Counted from the first letter of the stretch, positions 1-11,289 are shown. The stretch is DNA of 64,000 nucleotides from Cypionkella sp. (GCA_025458525.1 JALOSF010000001.1:1-64000); one strand, 5' to 3'. Numbers and translations are program-made. The notes: generated from the letters alone by a model not told the origin.

Positions 1-639
1 AAGGAACGGGCGGCGGCACGGGTGGCCATCGACGATCCGCTGGTGGCCGCGATCGGTGCGGTCAACACGGTGGTGTTCGCGGATACCCGGCCGCTTGGGT
101 TCAACACCGATCACAGCGGGTTCATCGCCGCCTATCGTGCGGCCCGCGGCACGGCCAACCCCGGCCCGGTGCTGATGATCGGCGCGGGTGGCGTGGGCAA
201 GGCGGTGGCCTTTGGCCTGATCGCGCTGGGCTTGCGCGATATACGGATCGCCGACCACGACCTTGCCAAGGCCGAAACCTTGGCACAGGCACTGTGCCGG
301 GCGCAGCCGCATCTGATCTGTCAGACCGGACGCGATGCAGACCGGCTGGCGGCGGGGGCGCGCGGGCTGATCAATTGCACTCCGGTCGGCATGGTCGGCT
401 ATGGCGGAACCCCCCTGCCCCGGGCACGGATGGCCGCGGCGGACTGGGCCTTCGATGCGGTCTATACCCCCGTGGACACGCCCTTCCTGCAAGACGCCGC
501 GGCCGAGGGGCTTCAGGTGATTTCGGGCTATGAGCTGTTCATCGGTCAGGGGGTCGATGCCTGGCGCATCTTCAGCGGTCTGCCGCTTGATGTGGCGCGG
601 CTGCGCGCGGATCTTGCCGCGGGCAGGGATGGCCCCTGA
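1..639 (+). CDS. Shikimate/quinate dehydrogenase family protein, 3' part
   Basis: The reading frame is open from the first base, so the gene starts upstream of the window. The visible part holds the substrate-site motif GFNTDHSGF and then a Rossmann NADP-binding loop GAGGVGKAVAFGL, in the order expected of AroE-type dehydrogenases, which reduce 3-dehydroshikimate. The C-terminal motif (GYELFIGQGVDAW) and the His after NTD differ from what I recall of canonical AroE, so this may be an AroE-like paralog acting on quinate or another substrate rather than the housekeeping enzyme. It ends in TGA at 637-639, and an inverted repeat begins in the stop codon. Confidence 0.8.
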   Translation, partial: KERAAARVAIDDPLVAAIGAVNTVVFADTRPLGFNTDHSGFIAAYRAARGTANPGPVLMIGAGGVGKAVAFGLIALGLRDIRIADHDLAKAETLAQALCRAQPHLICQTGRDADRLAAGARGLINCTPVGMVGYGGTPLPRARMAAADWAFDAVYTPVDTPFLQDAAAEGLQVISGYELFIGQGVDAWRIFSGLPLDVARLRADLAAGRDGP

Positions 640-698
640 TCGCGCCGCCGCCGGGGCGCCCAAGTCGGAAAGAGGCGATGCCAAGTCGGCGGCGCGAT
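639..698 (+). terminator. Long inverted repeat after the dehydrogenase gene
   Basis: Perfect 12-base arms, ATCGCGCCGCCG at 639-650 and its complement at 687-698, enclose a 36-base loop that contains a short direct repeat (CCAAGTCGG twice). It begins in the stop codon and ends before the riboswitch. It could fold as a terminator hairpin, but no T-run follows, so the role is inferred. Confidence 0.4.
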
Positions 699-724
699 AA
701 GGCGGCGCAGCGAAGCGCCTATCC

Positions 725-2263
<1,539 letters not shown>

Positions 2264-2266
2264 GCG

Positions 2267-3340
2267 ATGGCCCAGCAGATGAACTGGACCGCGCAGCCCT
2301 GGCGCGACAGCGAGATGATCGAATGCGCGATGGTGGTGCCCGACACCGCCGATACCGCCACGTTTACCTTCCGGGCGCCGTCGGGCGCGTGGTTCGACTA
2401 TCTGCCGGGCCAGTTCGTGACGCTGGACCTGCCCGTGCCGGGCGGGAACGTGCAGCGCACCTATACGATCAGTTCAAGCCCGTCGCGGCCCCTGTCGATT
2501 TCCGTCACCGTCAAGGCACAGCCACAGTCCATCGGCACGCGGTGGATGCTGGATCATCTGAAGCCGGGGATGCGGATAAAGGCCCACGGGCCCGCCGGGA
2601 TTTTCACGTTCCATCGTCATCCGGCGGCGAAATACCTGTTCATCTCGGCCGGGTCGGGGATCACCCCGATGATGTCGATGACCACCTGGGCCTGGGATTC
2701 GGGCGAAATGCCCGACATCACCTTTGTCCATGCCGCGCGCCGCCCGTCGGACATCATCTTTCGTGAGCGGCTGGAGCAGTTTGCCAACCGGGTGCCGGGG
2801 CTGAAGCTGCGCTTCACGGTCGAGGAACCCGATCCGTTCCGCACCTGGCTTGGCTATCAGGGGCGGCTGAGCCAGATCATGCTGGGGCTTATGGCCCCCG
2901 ATTATCTGGAACGCGAGGTGTTTTGCTGCGGTCCCGAGCCCTTCATGCAATCGGTGCGCGACATGCTGACGGCGCTAGGCTATGACATGGCGCGCTATCA
3001 TCAGGAAAGTTTCGGCGCCCCAGTCAGGACCGAAGCAGATGCGCCGCAGATCACCGATGTGGTGCCCGATGCCGGGACGGGCGCTGAAATCACTTTTGCC
3101 GTGTCGGGGGTCACGCAGACTTGCGCGCAAACCGACACCGTGCTTTCGGTGGCGCGGCAGGCCGGGCTGAACATTGCGTCGGGCTGCACCTTTGGCCTGT
3201 GCGGCACCTGCAAGATCCGCAAGACCGCAGGCGACGTGCATATGGTCCATAACGGCGGCATCAGTGATGACGAGATTGCCGACGGCTTTATTCTTGCCTG
3301 CTGTTCCAACCCGATCGGCAAGGTCACGGTCGCGGTCTGA
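2267..3340 (+). CDS. gbcB: GbcB-type flavin and ferredoxin reductase of the Rieske system
   Basis: Electron-transfer partner that passes electrons from NAD(P)H to the Rieske oxygenase. Order of domains: a flavin-binding barrel (RTYTISS at 64-70), an NAD(P)-binding domain (GSGITPM at 129-135) and a C-terminal plant-type 2Fe-2S ferredoxin domain with cysteines at 307, 312, 315 and 345/346. The 357-residue length fits GbcB-like hybrid reductases. It begins 3 bases after the oxygenase stop, so the two genes are surely co-transcribed and share control by the upstream riboswitch. Confidence 0.85.
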   Translation: MAQQMNWTAQPWRDSEMIECAMVVPDTADTATFTFRAPSGAWFDYLPGQFVTLDLPVPGGNVQRTYTISSSPSRPLSISVTVKAQPQSIGTRWMLDHLKPGMRIKAHGPAGIFTFHRHPAAKYLFISAGSGITPMMSMTTWAWDSGEMPDITFVHAARRPSDIIFRERLEQFANRVPGLKLRFTVEEPDPFRTWLGYQGRLSQIMLGLMAPDYLEREVFCCGPEPFMQSVRDMLTALGYDMARYHQESFGAPVRTEADAPQITDVVPDAGTGAEITFAVSGVTQTCAQTDTVLSVARQAGLNIASGCTFGLCGTCKIRKTAGDVHMVHNGGISDDEIADGFILACCSNPIGKVTVAV

Positions 3341-3477
3341 GCCGACCCTGCCCTGACCGCTCGGGTGGGAAAGCATTTCGCCGGACTGCCAAAGCGGGTG
3401 GCAATTCGCCATTGGCGGCCCTAAGTTCCACCCGATGCTCCTGCACAAGGCCCGCCATTTGCAACACGCCGCGCCCC

Positions 3478-4065
3478 ATGTCTGATACCCCGCCAAAGAC
3501 GCCAACCGCACAGGGGCTGACCGCCGCTCTTGGCGCGCTTCCGCCAAAGGGGCTGCCGCCGGTGCATCTGTGGAACCCGCCGTTCTGCGGCGACATGGAC
3601 ATGCGGATCGCACGCGACGGGACCTGGTTTCACGAAGGCACGCCCATCGGTCGGCCCGGCATGGTCAAGATGTTCTCGTCGATCCTCAAGCTGGAGGACG
3701 GTCGGTTCTACCTTGTCACGCCGGTTGAAAAGGTGGGGATCACGGTCGAAGATGCGCCGTTTCTGGCGATCGATCTATCCGTCGAAGGACACGGCAGGGA
3801 CCAGCGGCTGATCTTTCGCACCAAGACCGAGGATGAGGTCGTGGCCGGCCCGGACCATGCCTTGCGCGTTGAACAAGGCGCCACCTCGGGCGAGCCGTCG
3901 CCCTATATCCACATTCGCGGCGGGATGGAGGCGCTGATCGATCGCAAGACATTCTATCGTCTGGTCGATCTGGGGGTGCATGAAACGGTTGACGGCACGG
4001 GCTGGTTCGGCGTTTGGTCGCAAGGCTTGTTCTTTCCCATGATCCGATCGGCTGACCTGACCTGA
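3478..4065 (+). CDS. DUF1285 family protein
   Basis: A 195-residue protein of the DUF1285 family, common in alphaproteobacteria and of unknown biochemical role. The start at 3478 (MSDTPPK) is preferred over an upstream alternative at 3412 because family members begin close to the PPVHLWNPPFCGDMDMRI segment. That segment and FYLVTPVEKVGI are the recognisable conserved blocks. The gene follows the oxygenase pair after 137 bases and overlaps the next gene through a TGATG junction, so translational coupling with the isomerase-like gene is likely. Confidence 0.75.
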   Translation: MSDTPPKTPTAQGLTAALGALPPKGLPPVHLWNPPFCGDMDMRIARDGTWFHEGTPIGRPGMVKMFSSILKLEDGRFYLVTPVEKVGITVEDAPFLAIDLSVEGHGRDQRLIFRTKTEDEVVAGPDHALRVEQGATSGEPSPYIHIRGGMEALIDRKTFYRLVDLGVHETVDGTGWFGVWSQGLFFPMIRSADLT

Positions 4066-4841
4066 TGCCTCGCTTTGCCGCCAATCTGACGATGCTGTTC
4101 ACCGAGGTGCCAAGCCTGCATCGGCCAGAGCTTGCGTCGCAAGCCGGGTTCGACGGGGCGGAAATCCTGTTTCCCTATGACCATCCGGCGGCAGATTGGG
4201 AAAAGGCGCTGGCGGGCATGCCTGTCGCGCTGATCAACACGCCGCCCGGGAACTGGACGGCGGGCGACCGCGGCTTTGCCGCCGTGCCGGGCGAGGAGGC
4301 GCGGTTTCGCGACGGGTTTCTGCGCGCGGCCGAGCTTGCCCTGCGCCTCGGCGCCGGTCGGGTGCATGTGATGGCGGGCGTCGCCAAGGGGCCGCAGGCC
4401 GAACAGACCTACCGCGAGAACCTGGCCTGGGCCACGGCGCAAGCGCCGGACTTGCCCCTGACCGTGGAGCCGATCAACCCCGATGACATGCCGGGGTATT
4501 TCCTGAACGATTTCGACCAGGCGGCGCGCATCCTTGACGATCTGAACAGCCCGCAGATCGGCCTGCAATTCGATCTGTGGCACGCGGCGCGCATTCACGG
4601 CAATGCGACCGCCGTCTGGGCCGCGCATCGCAACCGGATTTCGCATGTGCAGATCGCAGGCTTTCCCGGCCGGAACGAGCCGGGGGGCGGCGGCTTTGAT
4701 CTGCCGGGACTCTGCGCGGAACTGGACGCAGACGGGCGCGATATCTGGATATCGGGAGAGTATCGTCCGGCGCGTGCCACCGTGCACGGCCTGATGTGGT
4801 TGCAGGCACTGAAATCCCGCAATCGGCTGATCGGGGCCTGA
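4065..4841 (+). CDS. hyi: Hydroxypyruvate isomerase-like TIM-barrel protein
   Basis: 258-residue sugar-phosphate-isomerase/endonuclease-type TIM barrel resembling hydroxypyruvate isomerase, which interconverts hydroxypyruvate and tartronate semialdehyde. Features: N-terminal FAANLTMLF, the metal-site Glu in LTVEPINPDDMPGYFL, and a second Glu in ISGEYRP. The start codon overlaps the stop of the DUF1285 gene. Its position behind a betaine oxygenase is compatible with handling glycine/serine-derived hydroxypyruvate, but that link is inference. Exact substrate is uncertain because this family contains several isomerases. Confidence 0.75.
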   Translation: MPRFAANLTMLFTEVPSLHRPELASQAGFDGAEILFPYDHPAADWEKALAGMPVALINTPPGNWTAGDRGFAAVPGEEARFRDGFLRAAELALRLGAGRVHVMAGVAKGPQAEQTYRENLAWATAQAPDLPLTVEPINPDDMPGYFLNDFDQAARILDDLNSPQIGLQFDLWHAARIHGNATAVWAAHRNRISHVQIAGFPGRNEPGGGGFDLPGLCAELDADGRDIWISGEYRPARATVHGLMWLQALKSRNRLIGA

Positions 4842-4910
4842 TGCGGCCACCCTTGCCCGCCGAGCGGTTTTCCGTATGATGCGGACGCAGCAAAGACCAA
4901 GGACAGACCC

Positions 4911-5096
4911 ATGACCGCCCAAGCCCCCGAAACCCAGATCGTGACCACCTGGAAAGTCTGCTGCGACGGTGGTGAAGGCGCTTTGGGCCATCCGCGTGTG
5001 TGGTTGACCATCCCGCAGGACACCGGCTGGGTGGAATGCGGCTATTGCGACAAACGCTATGTGATCGACCGCGACCACGCCCACGACGACCACTGA
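4911..5096 (+). CDS. Small zinc-finger (CHCC) protein
   Basis: A 61-residue protein with the CHCC zinc-finger pattern: Cys in VCCDGG, His in LGHPRVWL, and the pair CGYC followed by KRYV. This domain is related to the mitochondrial complex I subunit NDUFS6 and is usually a stand-alone small gene in alphaproteobacteria. An AAGGAC ribosome site precedes the ATG. A role in complex I or in metal handling is only suggested by family. Confidence 0.8.
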   Translation: MTAQAPETQIVTTWKVCCDGGEGALGHPRVWLTIPQDTGWVECGYCDKRYVIDRDHAHDDH

Positions 5097-5315
5097 TCCG
5101 CCTGCCACGCGCGCGCGCCATCGCGGGCGGCGCAAGTGTCGCTGTCCAAGTGCCCCCTGTCACGGAAAATTTCCCCTGACGCCCTCGGGTCCGCGCCAGC
5201 CTTGGCGCGCGCGGTGGCTGGCCAAAGATCGACCCGTTGATCCCACGCAAGGGTGGAAGCAGGCGCAGGAACATGGCAAGACAGACGCTCAACCACATGA
5301 CGGGGAGTCTGGATC

Positions 5316-8129
5316 ATGGCTGAGGCGTTCGGCAAGGGGCACCATCTGCATCTGATCGACGGATCGGCCTATATCTTTCGCGCCTATCACGCGCTGCCGC
5401 CCCTGACGCGCAAATCCGATGGCCTGCCTGTCGGCGCGGTGGCAGGCTTTTGCAACATTCTGTGGAACGAGCTGACCAAATCCGGGCGCGAGGTGCCGAC
5501 CCATATCGCGGTGATCTTCGATTTCTCGTCAAAGACCTTTCGCAACGATATCTATGACAAATACAAGGCCAACCGCCCGGAGCCGCCCGAAGATCTGCGC
5601 CCGCAATTCCCGCTGACGCGCGATGCCACACGCGCCTTCAACGTGGCCTGCATCGAGATCGACGGGTTCGAGGCCGATGACATCATCGCCACCCTTGCCC
5701 GACAAGCCGTGGCGGCGGGGGGGCAATGCACCATCATTTCCTCCGACAAGGATCTGATGCAACTGGTCGGCAATGGCGTGCGGATGCGCGATCCGATGAA
5801 AGACAAGGTGATCGACCGCGACGAGGTGATCGAGAAATTCGGCGTCGGGCCAGAGCGGGTGGTCGATGTGCAGGCGCTGGCGGGCGATTCGGTCGATAAC
5901 GTGCCGGGCGCGCCCGGGATCGGGCTGAAAACCGCGGCCCTGCTGATCAACGAATACGGCGATCTTGAAACGCTGCTGGCGCGTGCTGGCGAAATCAAGC
6001 AACCCAAACGCCGCGAGGCGTTGATCGACAATGCCGAGCTGATCCGCATCTCGAAACGGCTGGTGTCGCTGGATGCAGAGGTGCCGCTGGACTTTGGCCT
6101 TGCGGATCTGGAGGTGCAGGACCCGGACCCCGAAAAGCTGCTGGGCTTTCTGCAAGAGATGGAGTTCCGCACCCTGACCCGCCGTGTGGCCGAACGGCTG
6201 AAGGTGGATGCGCCCCCCGTGGCCGAGGCGCCGCAGGCAGAGGCCCCCGCTGCGCCCGAACAGCCGCCCTTTGACCATGCCGCCTATGAACGGGTCAGCA
6301 GCCTTGAGGCGCTGGCGCGTTGGACATCGCGAATTCGCGAGGTGGGCCATGTGGCCGTGGACACCGAAACCACCAGCCTTGATGAAATGCGCGCAGAGCT
6401 GGTCGGTATTTCTCTGGCCGTCGATCCGGGCCGCGCCTGCTATATCCCGGTCGGTCACAGGCAAGGGGGCGGCGATCTGTTTGGCAGCAGCGATCTGGTG
6501 CCGGGGCAATTGCCGCTGGAGGATGTGCTGGCCGCGTTGAAGCCGGTGCTGGAGGATCCGGGCATCCTCAAGATCGGGCAGAACATGAAATATGACTGGA
6601 AGATCTTTGCCCGCCATGGCGTGACCGTGGCCCCGATCGAAGACACGATGCTCATGTCCTCGGCGATGCATGCGGGCCTGCACGGGCATGGGATGGACAC
6701 GCTTTCGGAAACCTATCTTGGCCATGTGCCCATCCCGATCAAGCCGCTGCTCGGGTCGGGCAAATCGGCGATCACCTTTGACCGGGTGGCGATAGACGAC
6801 GCGGTGAAATACGCCGCCGAAGACGCCGATGTGACGCTGCGCCTGTGGCAGATCTTCCGCCAGTCGCTGCACCGGGCCAAGGTCACCACGGTTTATGAAA
6901 CGCTGGAACGCCCGCTGGTGCCTGTGCTGGCGCGTATGGAAATGGCGGGTGTGCTGGTGGACCGCGACACGCTCAGCCGCATGTCCAACGCCTTTGCCCA
7001 GAAGATGGCCGGGCTGGAGGACGAAATCCAGACCCTTGCCGGCCAGAGTTTCAACGTTGGCAGCCCCAAGCAACTGGGTGAGGTGCTGTTTGACAAGATG
7101 GGCCTGCCCGGCGGGGAAAAAGGCAAGACCGGGGCCTATGCCACCGGGGCAGACATTCTGGAAGACCTGACAACGCTGGAAGACACCCACCCAAAGGGCG
7201 CCGAACTGGCGGCCCGCGTGCTTGACTGGCGGCAGCTGTCCAAGCTGAAATCCACCTATACCGACGCGCTGCAAGATCATATCAACCCCGAAACCGGGCG
7301 GGTGCATACGTCCTATTCGCTGGTCGGCGCCGTCACCGGGCGGCTGTCCTCGACCGATCCCAACCTGCAAAACATCCCGATCCGCACCGAAGAAGGCCGC
7401 CGCATCCGCGAAGCCTTTGTCGCCCCGAAAGGCCGGGTTCTTGTCTCGCTTGACTACAGTCAGATCGAATTGCGCATTCTGGCCCATGTCGCGGGCATCC
7501 CCGCCCTGCAACAGGCCTTCAAGGATGGCATCGACATCCATGCGATGACCGCATCGGAAATGTTCAACGTGCCGCTGGACCAGATGACGGGCGAGATCAG
7601 ACGGCGTGCCAAGGCGATCAACTTCGGTGTGATCTACGGCATTTCAGGCTTTGGCCTTGCCCGCAACCTGCGCATCCCCCGCGCCGAGGCGCAGGGCTTT
7701 ATCCACCGCTACTTCGAACGTTTCCCCGGCATCAAGGAATACATGACCGAAACGGTCAAATTCGCCCAAGCCGCCGGTTATGTGCAAACCCTGTTCGGCC
7801 GCAAGATCCACACGCCGGACATCAATGCCAAAGGCCCGACCGCAGGTTTTGCCAAACGTGCCGCGATCAACGCCCCGATCCAGGGCACCGCGGCCGACAT
7901 CATCCGCCGCGCCATGATCCGCATGCCTCAGGCCATTGCCGATCTTGATGCGAAGATGCTGCTTCAGGTGCATGACGAACTGCTGTTCGAAGTGGCGCAG
8001 GATCAGGCCGCCACGCTGACCGAACGGGCCCGCGCGGTGATGGAACAGGCCCATCTGCCCGTGGTGCCCCTGTCGGTGCGCCTGACGGTCGAAGCCGGAC
8101 AAGGGGCCAACTGGGCAGCCGCGCATTGA
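5316..8129 (+). CDS. polA: DNA polymerase I
   Basis: Repair and Okazaki-fragment-processing polymerase of 937 residues, full length for the family. An N-terminal 5'-3' exonuclease domain (LIDGSAYIFRAYHA) is followed by a 3'-5' proofreading domain that still has its DTE motif (D349, E351), so proofreading should be active. The polymerase motifs are intact: motif A LVSLDYSQIELR (D713), motif B with K766 in RRAKAINFGVIYG, and motif C QVHDELLFE (D887). It stands alone, with 219 bases upstream in which I see no gene and a strong hairpin downstream. Confidence 0.97.
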   Translation: MAEAFGKGHHLHLIDGSAYIFRAYHALPPLTRKSDGLPVGAVAGFCNILWNELTKSGREVPTHIAVIFDFSSKTFRNDIYDKYKANRPEPPEDLRPQFPLTRDATRAFNVACIEIDGFEADDIIATLARQAVAAGGQCTIISSDKDLMQLVGNGVRMRDPMKDKVIDRDEVIEKFGVGPERVVDVQALAGDSVDNVPGAPGIGLKTAALLINEYGDLETLLARAGEIKQPKRREALIDNAELIRISKRLVSLDAEVPLDFGLADLEVQDPDPEKLLGFLQEMEFRTLTRRVAERLKVDAPPVAEAPQAEAPAAPEQPPFDHAAYERVSSLEALARWTSRIREVGHVAVDTETTSLDEMRAELVGISLAVDPGRACYIPVGHRQGGGDLFGSSDLVPGQLPLEDVLAALKPVLEDPGILKIGQNMKYDWKIFARHGVTVAPIEDTMLMSSAMHAGLHGHGMDTLSETYLGHVPIPIKPLLGSGKSAITFDRVAIDDAVKYAAEDADVTLRLWQIFRQSLHRAKVTTVYETLERPLVPVLARMEMAGVLVDRDTLSRMSNAFAQKMAGLEDEIQTLAGQSFNVGSPKQLGEVLFDKMGLPGGEKGKTGAYATGADILEDLTTLEDTHPKGAELAARVLDWRQLSKLKSTYTDALQDHINPETGRVHTSYSLVGAVTGRLSSTDPNLQNIPIRTEEGRRIREAFVAPKGRVLVSLDYSQIELRILAHVAGIPALQQAFKDGIDIHAMTASEMFNVPLDQMTGEIRRRAKAINFGVIYGISGFGLARNLRIPRAEAQGFIHRYFERFPGIKEYMTETVKFAQAAGYVQTLFGRKIHTPDINAKGPTAGFAKRAAINAPIQGTAADIIRRAMIRMPQAIADLDAKMLLQVHDELLFEVAQDQAATLTERARAVMEQAHLPVVPLSVRLTVEAGQGANWAAAH

Positions 8130-8144
8130 CGCGCGGCAGGTCAA

Positions 8145-8171
8145 ACGCCGGGCCGCGCCTTGGCCCGGCGT
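8145..8171 (+). terminator. Hairpin after polA
   Basis: Perfect 10-base stem ACGCCGGGCC/GGCCCGGCGT with a 7-base loop, 15 bases after the polA stop. There is no real T-run, so it may be a weak or Rho-assisted terminator. Confidence 0.55.
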
Positions 8172-8311
8172 ATGTCACATCTTTGCAAATCCAAGGTCAA
8201 AGTGCCGGTTTGCAGCCTTTGACCCGCCTCTTGCGCGGAACGTGCACCTGAGGAGACGCGCGGAACGCGCGCGACGAGGCAAAAGCGATGCGCCGCAGGC
8301 GCGCTGCTGGA

Positions 8312-8683
8312 TCAGGTCCGCTCGACCAGACGGCCAAGGACGCGGCCCCCAAGGATATGCAGGTGGTAATGCGGCACCTCCTGCATGCCATGGGTTCCCG
8401 CATTGGTGATGGCGCGATAACCTTCGGGGCCGGTCAGGCCCAGCATCTGGCAGATCTGGGCGCAGCTGCGGTGAAAATCGATCAGCTCCTCGGCCGAAGC
8501 CTTGGCGGCAAAGTCGGCGAAATCGACATAGGCGCCCTTCGGGATCACCAGCACATGCACCGGCGCCTGTGGGTTGATGTCGTGAAAGGCAAGCGTATGC
8601 GGCGTTTCCAGCACGGTCTTGTTCGGGATTTCACCGCGCAGGATGCGGGCAAAGATGTTGGTCGGATCGTAGGGCTTTGTCAT
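8312..8683 (-). CDS. HIT family nucleotide-binding protein
   Basis: A 123-residue histidine-triad protein with the catalytic HxHxH motif at H105, H107 and H109 (HYHLHILGG). HINT-type members hydrolyse nucleoside phosphoramidates; the cellular substrate is unknown. The start at 8683 (MTKPYDPTN) is chosen over longer frames because it matches the usual N-terminus (NIFARILRGEIP). It lies 4 bases downstream of the Branch glycosyltransferase gene on the same strand, so the two are probably co-transcribed. Confidence 0.9.
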   Translation of the reverse strand: MTKPYDPTNIFARILRGEIPNKTVLETPHTLAFHDINPQAPVHVLVIPKGAYVDFADFAAKASAEELIDFHRSCAQICQMLGLTGPEGYRAITNAGTHGMQEVPHYHLHILGGRVLGRLVERT

Positions 8684-8687
8684 CGGA

Positions 8688-10265
8688 TCAATCCACAAAA
8701 AGGTATTCGGTGGCGGCAATCTCGCGCGCCTTTTCGACCGGGATATCAAGAAATTCGGCGAGGGGAAGGGTGTTTTCATCCACGCTGGCCGCCTGACGGA
8801 TGCGGTGGAACCCCTTGAAGCCCGCGTCGCGAATGCGGTCGGATTCGAATTTCACATCATACCGGATCGTCGGCAACAGGCGGTCGATGGTTTCCTGCGG
8901 CGTGCGGTCCCCCGCAAGGCCGACCCGCCGGGCGTGGCCGATCAGGTAATCATCGGTGAAATCGCATTCGATTTCCAACAGACGCACCAACGCCTTGTCA
9001 TTGTAGAAATCCTGCATCAGATCGACATTCGCCGGATCGATGCACAACACCAGCTTGTCGGTCTGCCAGTAGTCGAACAGCATCCGCACCAGCGCGCGGC
9101 GATGCCGGGTCCGCTTTTCCAGCGTGTTCTGAATGCCGCCCAGATCGGGCAATTGGGTGCTGTCCTCGTTGAACAGATACTCGATCGCGGGCATGTTGGT
9201 GACTTGGCGCACCCGGTCCACCAACCGCTTTGCGACGTGCCATTTCTTGCATGTGACCATCATCAGCTGACGCTCGCGCCCGACGGTGCTTTCGCGTTCC
9301 CAGAACCGCGGGGCAAAACGGCGGCCAATCCGCCCCCGCCCGGTCAGGAACTTGAACAGGCTGCGCCCTTCGTTCGAAATCTGGAACCGCACGCCCTTTG
9401 TCGTGTAAAGCCGCCCCAGCCGGGATTTCAGATCCTTGGCCTGCGGGCTGATCTTGCGGGCAAACAGATAATCCTGACTGAGCAGCAGATCGTAATGGTC
9501 GTTGTAGAACGTCACCGGCATCCCGTAATCGGTGAACATCAGGAAGGTCAGCGTCCGGCAACGGATTTCGTGTTCTGGCACCAGATGACGGACCAGCGTT
9601 TGAAAAAACGTCTCATCCGGGATCCATGTCGTGCGGAAAAAGCGCATGACGTCGCGGCGGCGCTTGATGAATTCCAGCACCTGTTCGACGGTTCGGCGCC
9701 TCAGGCACCACCATTGAGAACCGATCTGCATCTGGATATCGGCCGGCACCTTGCGCGTCAGGCCCAGCTTCTGCTGCCATTCCATCGAACGATAGAACCA
9801 GTCCTTATGGGTGCGTTCGTTGAAGAAGTGGCGATAGATCAGCCGTTCTTCGCGCAGGCCCGTCTTGATCCAGTCCGAATTGAAGAAATCGACGCTTTCG
9901 ATGAAATCCACGTCATCGCGGTCCAGAAAATCATGCGCATATTCCGCCGACTTGATCGGCATGCAATCGCCCGAAAGCATGTAGAAATGCGTCGCACGCG
10001 AAAAGGCGTCCACCGCCGCCTGCACCGCAAGAAGCGAGGCCTCTACCAGGCTCCACTCCCCCCAGCCGCATTTGACGCGCCGCTTGGCAAAGACAACCGA
10101 GGTATTGCCGGCCAACGCCGCCTGAATCTGGGCAAAATCCGCGGGTTTGGCATTTGCATCGAAATGGATCGAGACGAAATCCCCACCTGCCGTCAACCGC
10201 TCTGCCTGAGCGATCACCCCCTCTGGGTCTTTGTGGGTCAACAGGATATAGGCTATTCTTGCCAT
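8688..10265 (-). CDS. Branch-type beta-1,6-N-acetylglucosaminyltransferase-like protein with C-terminal extension
   Basis: 525 residues. The N-terminal half (about 1-270) resembles the GT14/Core-2 'Branch' glycosyltransferase fold: IAYILLTHKDPEGV at the start, then HFYMLSGDCMPIKS and WWCLRRRTVEQVLEF. The C-terminal half is a separate domain of unknown function often joined to this enzyme in Rhodobacterales. No signal peptide or membrane segment is seen, so it should act in the cytoplasm on a sugar or lipid-linked acceptor, presumably for surface polysaccharide. It is divergent from the sulfotransferase gene, which suggests a sulfated glycan pathway. Acceptor and donor are not known. Confidence 0.75.
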   Translation of the reverse strand: MARIAYILLTHKDPEGVIAQAERLTAGGDFVSIHFDANAKPADFAQIQAALAGNTSVVFAKRRVKCGWGEWSLVEASLLAVQAAVDAFSRATHFYMLSGDCMPIKSAEYAHDFLDRDDVDFIESVDFFNSDWIKTGLREERLIYRHFFNERTHKDWFYRSMEWQQKLGLTRKVPADIQMQIGSQWWCLRRRTVEQVLEFIKRRRDVMRFFRTTWIPDETFFQTLVRHLVPEHEIRCRTLTFLMFTDYGMPVTFYNDHYDLLLSQDYLFARKISPQAKDLKSRLGRLYTTKGVRFQISNEGRSLFKFLTGRGRIGRRFAPRFWERESTVGRERQLMMVTCKKWHVAKRLVDRVRQVTNMPAIEYLFNEDSTQLPDLGGIQNTLEKRTRHRRALVRMLFDYWQTDKLVLCIDPANVDLMQDFYNDKALVRLLEIECDFTDDYLIGHARRVGLAGDRTPQETIDRLLPTIRYDVKFESDRIRDAGFKGFHRIRQAASVDENTLPLAEFLDIPVEKAREIAATEYLFVD

Positions 10266-10406
10266 AATGGCGATGATCCCCGAGGCAGCCGAGTCACTGT
10301 TTCCCTAAATAGCTTTATCACACGTTGAAACGACAGCATTTATTTGCGACTTTTGCTTCAAGTCAGCACCGGGCGCGCAAGCCCGGCAGGAATGGAGCAG
10401 TTTGAC

Positions 10407-11225
10407 ATGGGTTTTCCCGGCACCTGGATGACGGAGAGCGAAAGCGTTGTGTATCGGGTGGTGCCCAAATGCGCCTGTTCGACCATCGGCCAGATCATGT
10501 TCTATTCCGACCATGGCACGTTTTTCGATGGAGACATCCACGATTCGAAAAAGGGCCTGCACAAATGGGCGCAAGAGGAAAGCCAGCCGCTGATCGAGCG
10601 GAATGTGAAGGCGCACAAGTCCTATGCCTTTACCTGTGTGCGCAACCCCTATCAGCGCATCCTGTCCTCGTTCTTCGACAAGATTTGCGGCATCCAGCGC
10701 AATGGCAAGCGCTATCGCGGCAATCTGGTGCCGCAACTGGCCCAGAAATACGGGATCGAGGTCGGCAGCCCGGAAAACAACTTCGATTTCGACCAGATCA
10801 AGAGCTTTCGCCGCTTTCTTCTGTTTGCGCGCGACACCATCCGCTGGAAAAAACCGATGGAGCCGGACATCCACTGGTCGGCCATGTCGGGCCATATCTC
10901 GACCTTCATCGTCAACGGTGGCCGATATGACCACATCTTCTTTACCGAAATGTTCAACGACGGCATGCAGGTTGTGCTCGACAACACAAAGCAGCGACAT
11001 GCCGTTGATCTGAAGAAGATCCCGCGTTTCAACGAAAGCGAAGGGCACGGCCCCAAACGTGCGCATCCGGTCGAAGATTACTTTGACGATCTGTCGCGCC
11101 ATCTGATCTGGGAAATCTACAAGCGCGACTTCCAGCTGTTCAAATATGATTTCGACAATCCGGCCAACAAGCTGCCCATCGGCGAGATCGACCTCGACGA
11201 GGTTCACGCCAAGCTGGGCGACTGA
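10407..11225 (+). CDS. Sulfotransferase family protein
   Basis: A 272-residue sulfotransferase-type protein that would transfer sulfate from PAPS to a glycan or other acceptor. The 5'-phosphosulfate loop is RVVPKCACSTIGQIM (about residues 17-31), and the 3'-phosphate site is TCVRNPYQRILSSFF (R79, S87/S88). The ATG at 10407 is preferred because GGAG lies 9 bases upstream; the in-frame ATG at 10392 has no usable ribosome site. It is divergently transcribed from the Branch glycosyltransferase, sharing a 141-base AT-richer intergenic region that should hold both promoters. Confidence 0.8.
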   Translation: MGFPGTWMTESESVVYRVVPKCACSTIGQIMFYSDHGTFFDGDIHDSKKGLHKWAQEESQPLIERNVKAHKSYAFTCVRNPYQRILSSFFDKICGIQRNGKRYRGNLVPQLAQKYGIEVGSPENNFDFDQIKSFRRFLLFARDTIRWKKPMEPDIHWSAMSGHISTFIVNGGRYDHIFFTEMFNDGMQVVLDNTKQRHAVDLKKIPRFNESEGHGPKRAHPVEDYFDDLSRHLIWEIYKRDFQLFKYDFDNPANKLPIGEIDLDEVHAKLGD

Positions 11226-11289
11226 GATTCTTATGGCCTTGTGATCCTGCCGCCCTAAGTTGCTGCACAGCAGAAAACTGGGGTTGCAA

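Noticed and set aside
4474..5298. Minus-strand frames over the isomerase-like and zinc-finger genes.
   Set aside because: Antisense of recognised plus-strand genes; no ribosome sites or motifs.
5529..7541. A 670-codon minus-strand frame opposite polA.
   Set aside because: Its translation is rich in His, Arg and Gly, has no family motif, and mirrors the intact polymerase gene.
8805..10328. A 507-codon plus-strand frame opposite the Branch glycosyltransferase.
   Set aside because: No recognisable domain; antisense of a gene with clear family motifs.
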